Shown here piece by piece: positions 5,198-5,518 of a stretch of 5,518 nucleotides of DNA. Numbering within the stretch: the first letter of the stretch is position 1; each line of letters begins with the position of its first letter. The position numbers were made by a program, and so were the translations under genes. This stretch comes from an uncultured Sphingomonas sp. (GTDB lineage Bacteria; Pseudomonadota; Alphaproteobacteria; Sphingomonadales; Sphingomonadaceae), in contig CAKTFL010000167.1 in the NCBI GenBank assembly GCA_934555855.1, positions 1 through 5,518 of the forward strand, given 5' to 3'. The notes beneath the pieces were generated by a model. The model worked only from the letters and a program-made list of their open reading frames with translations, did not search any database and was not told the DNA's origin.

Positions 5198-5518
5198 TCA
5201 GCCGCTGTAGTACATGTCGTACTCGACCGGGCTCGGCGTCATCTCCCAACGGGCGACCTCGCCATATTTGATTTCGATATAGGCCTCGATCTGATCCTTC
5301 GAGAACACGTCGCCCTTGAGCAGGAAGTCGTGGTCGGCCGCCAGGCTTTCCAGCGCCTCGCGCAGCGACGCGCAGACGGTGGGGACCTCTGCCAGCTCGG
5401 CCGGCGGCAGGTCGTACAGGTTCTTGTCCATCGCCTCGCCGGGGTGGATCTTGTTCTTGATGCCGTCCAGGCCGGCCATCATCAGTGCGGCATAGGCGAG
5501 GTACGGGTTGGCCATGGC
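5198..5518 (-). CDS. glnA: Glutamine synthetase type I (C-terminal end, 5' part outside window)
   Basis: The last 106 residues of GlnA, which joins ammonia to glutamate using ATP and is the main entry of ammonium in nitrogen metabolism; the type I enzyme is a dodecamer in the cytoplasm. The visible part starts at [18 protein letters not shown] and includes [16 protein letters not shown], the adenylylation loop of the GSI-beta class. The tyrosine modified by GlnE is encoded at 5414-5416. It ends [14 protein letters not shown], close to the E. coli end MTPHPVEFELYYSV as I recall it. The frame is open to the window edge; the ATG near 5515 is internal, since the family motif continues upstream of it. 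Type I GlnA is usually about 468-470 residues. Post-translational control by GlnE and PII is therefore expected, and PII gene glnB is often upstream, but that lies outside. Very confident. Confidence 0.97.
   Translation of the reverse strand, partial: AMANPYLAYAALMMAGLDGIKNKIHPGEAMDKNLYDLPPAELAEVPTVCASLREALESLAADHDFLLKGDVFSKDQIEAYIEIKYGEVARWEMTPSPVEYDMYYSG

Noticed and set aside
1..5518. tRNA genes, CRISPR arrays, insertion sequences, phage genes or a toxin-antitoxin pair
   Set aside because: No cloverleaf, direct repeat array, transposase, integrase or small paired genes could be found; the genes are core-type and tightly packed.

Overview
The window is ordinary chromosomal DNA, densely coding and high in G+C, with strong G/C preference at third codon positions. 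Gene content and order (the end of addA followed by trxA, a type I glnA, and a non-sporulating background) point to an alphaproteobacterium. A sphingomonad is my best guess, but that is inference from overall look and synteny, not from a marker gene. There is no sign of a mobile element, CRISPR array, tRNA or rRNA, and no stretch over 300 bases lacks a gene.

Layout. (1) Bases 1-1539, + strand: the C-terminal part of AddA, the helicase-nuclease subunit that processes double-strand breaks. The gene runs in from the left edge. (2) 1607-1930, +: thioredoxin TrxA with its WCGPC active site. (3) 1976-2950, +: a zinc-independent NADPH:quinone oxidoreductase of the E. coli QorA type. These three lie in one direction with short gaps (67 and 45 bases), each gap able to form a stem-loop, and may be one transcript. 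(4) 2955-4037, - strand: a full-length homologue of spore photoproduct lyase, a radical-SAM DNA repair enzyme. It ends only 4 bases from the end of the quinone reductase gene. (5) 4104-5114, +: a short-chain dehydrogenase/reductase with a C-terminal hydrophobic segment, head-to-head with the lyase gene across 66 bases. (6) 5198-5518, -: the C-terminal end of type I glutamine synthetase (glnA), including its adenylylation tyrosine; the gene runs off the right edge.

The most interesting item is the lyase homologue. It keeps the three cluster cysteines, the two tyrosines beside them, and the fourth cysteine that donates hydrogen in the Bacillus enzyme, yet this kind of organism makes no spores. 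With AddA nearby the window holds two DNA-repair genes, but they are convergently separated and nothing shows that they are regulated together. The second structured area is the short convergent gap between the dehydrogenase and glnA. It packs three perfect inverted repeats, one straddling the dehydrogenase stop codon, plus a terminator-like stem inside the dehydrogenase 3' end that is oriented for glnA. I found no clear evidence of an entirely new multi-gene system.
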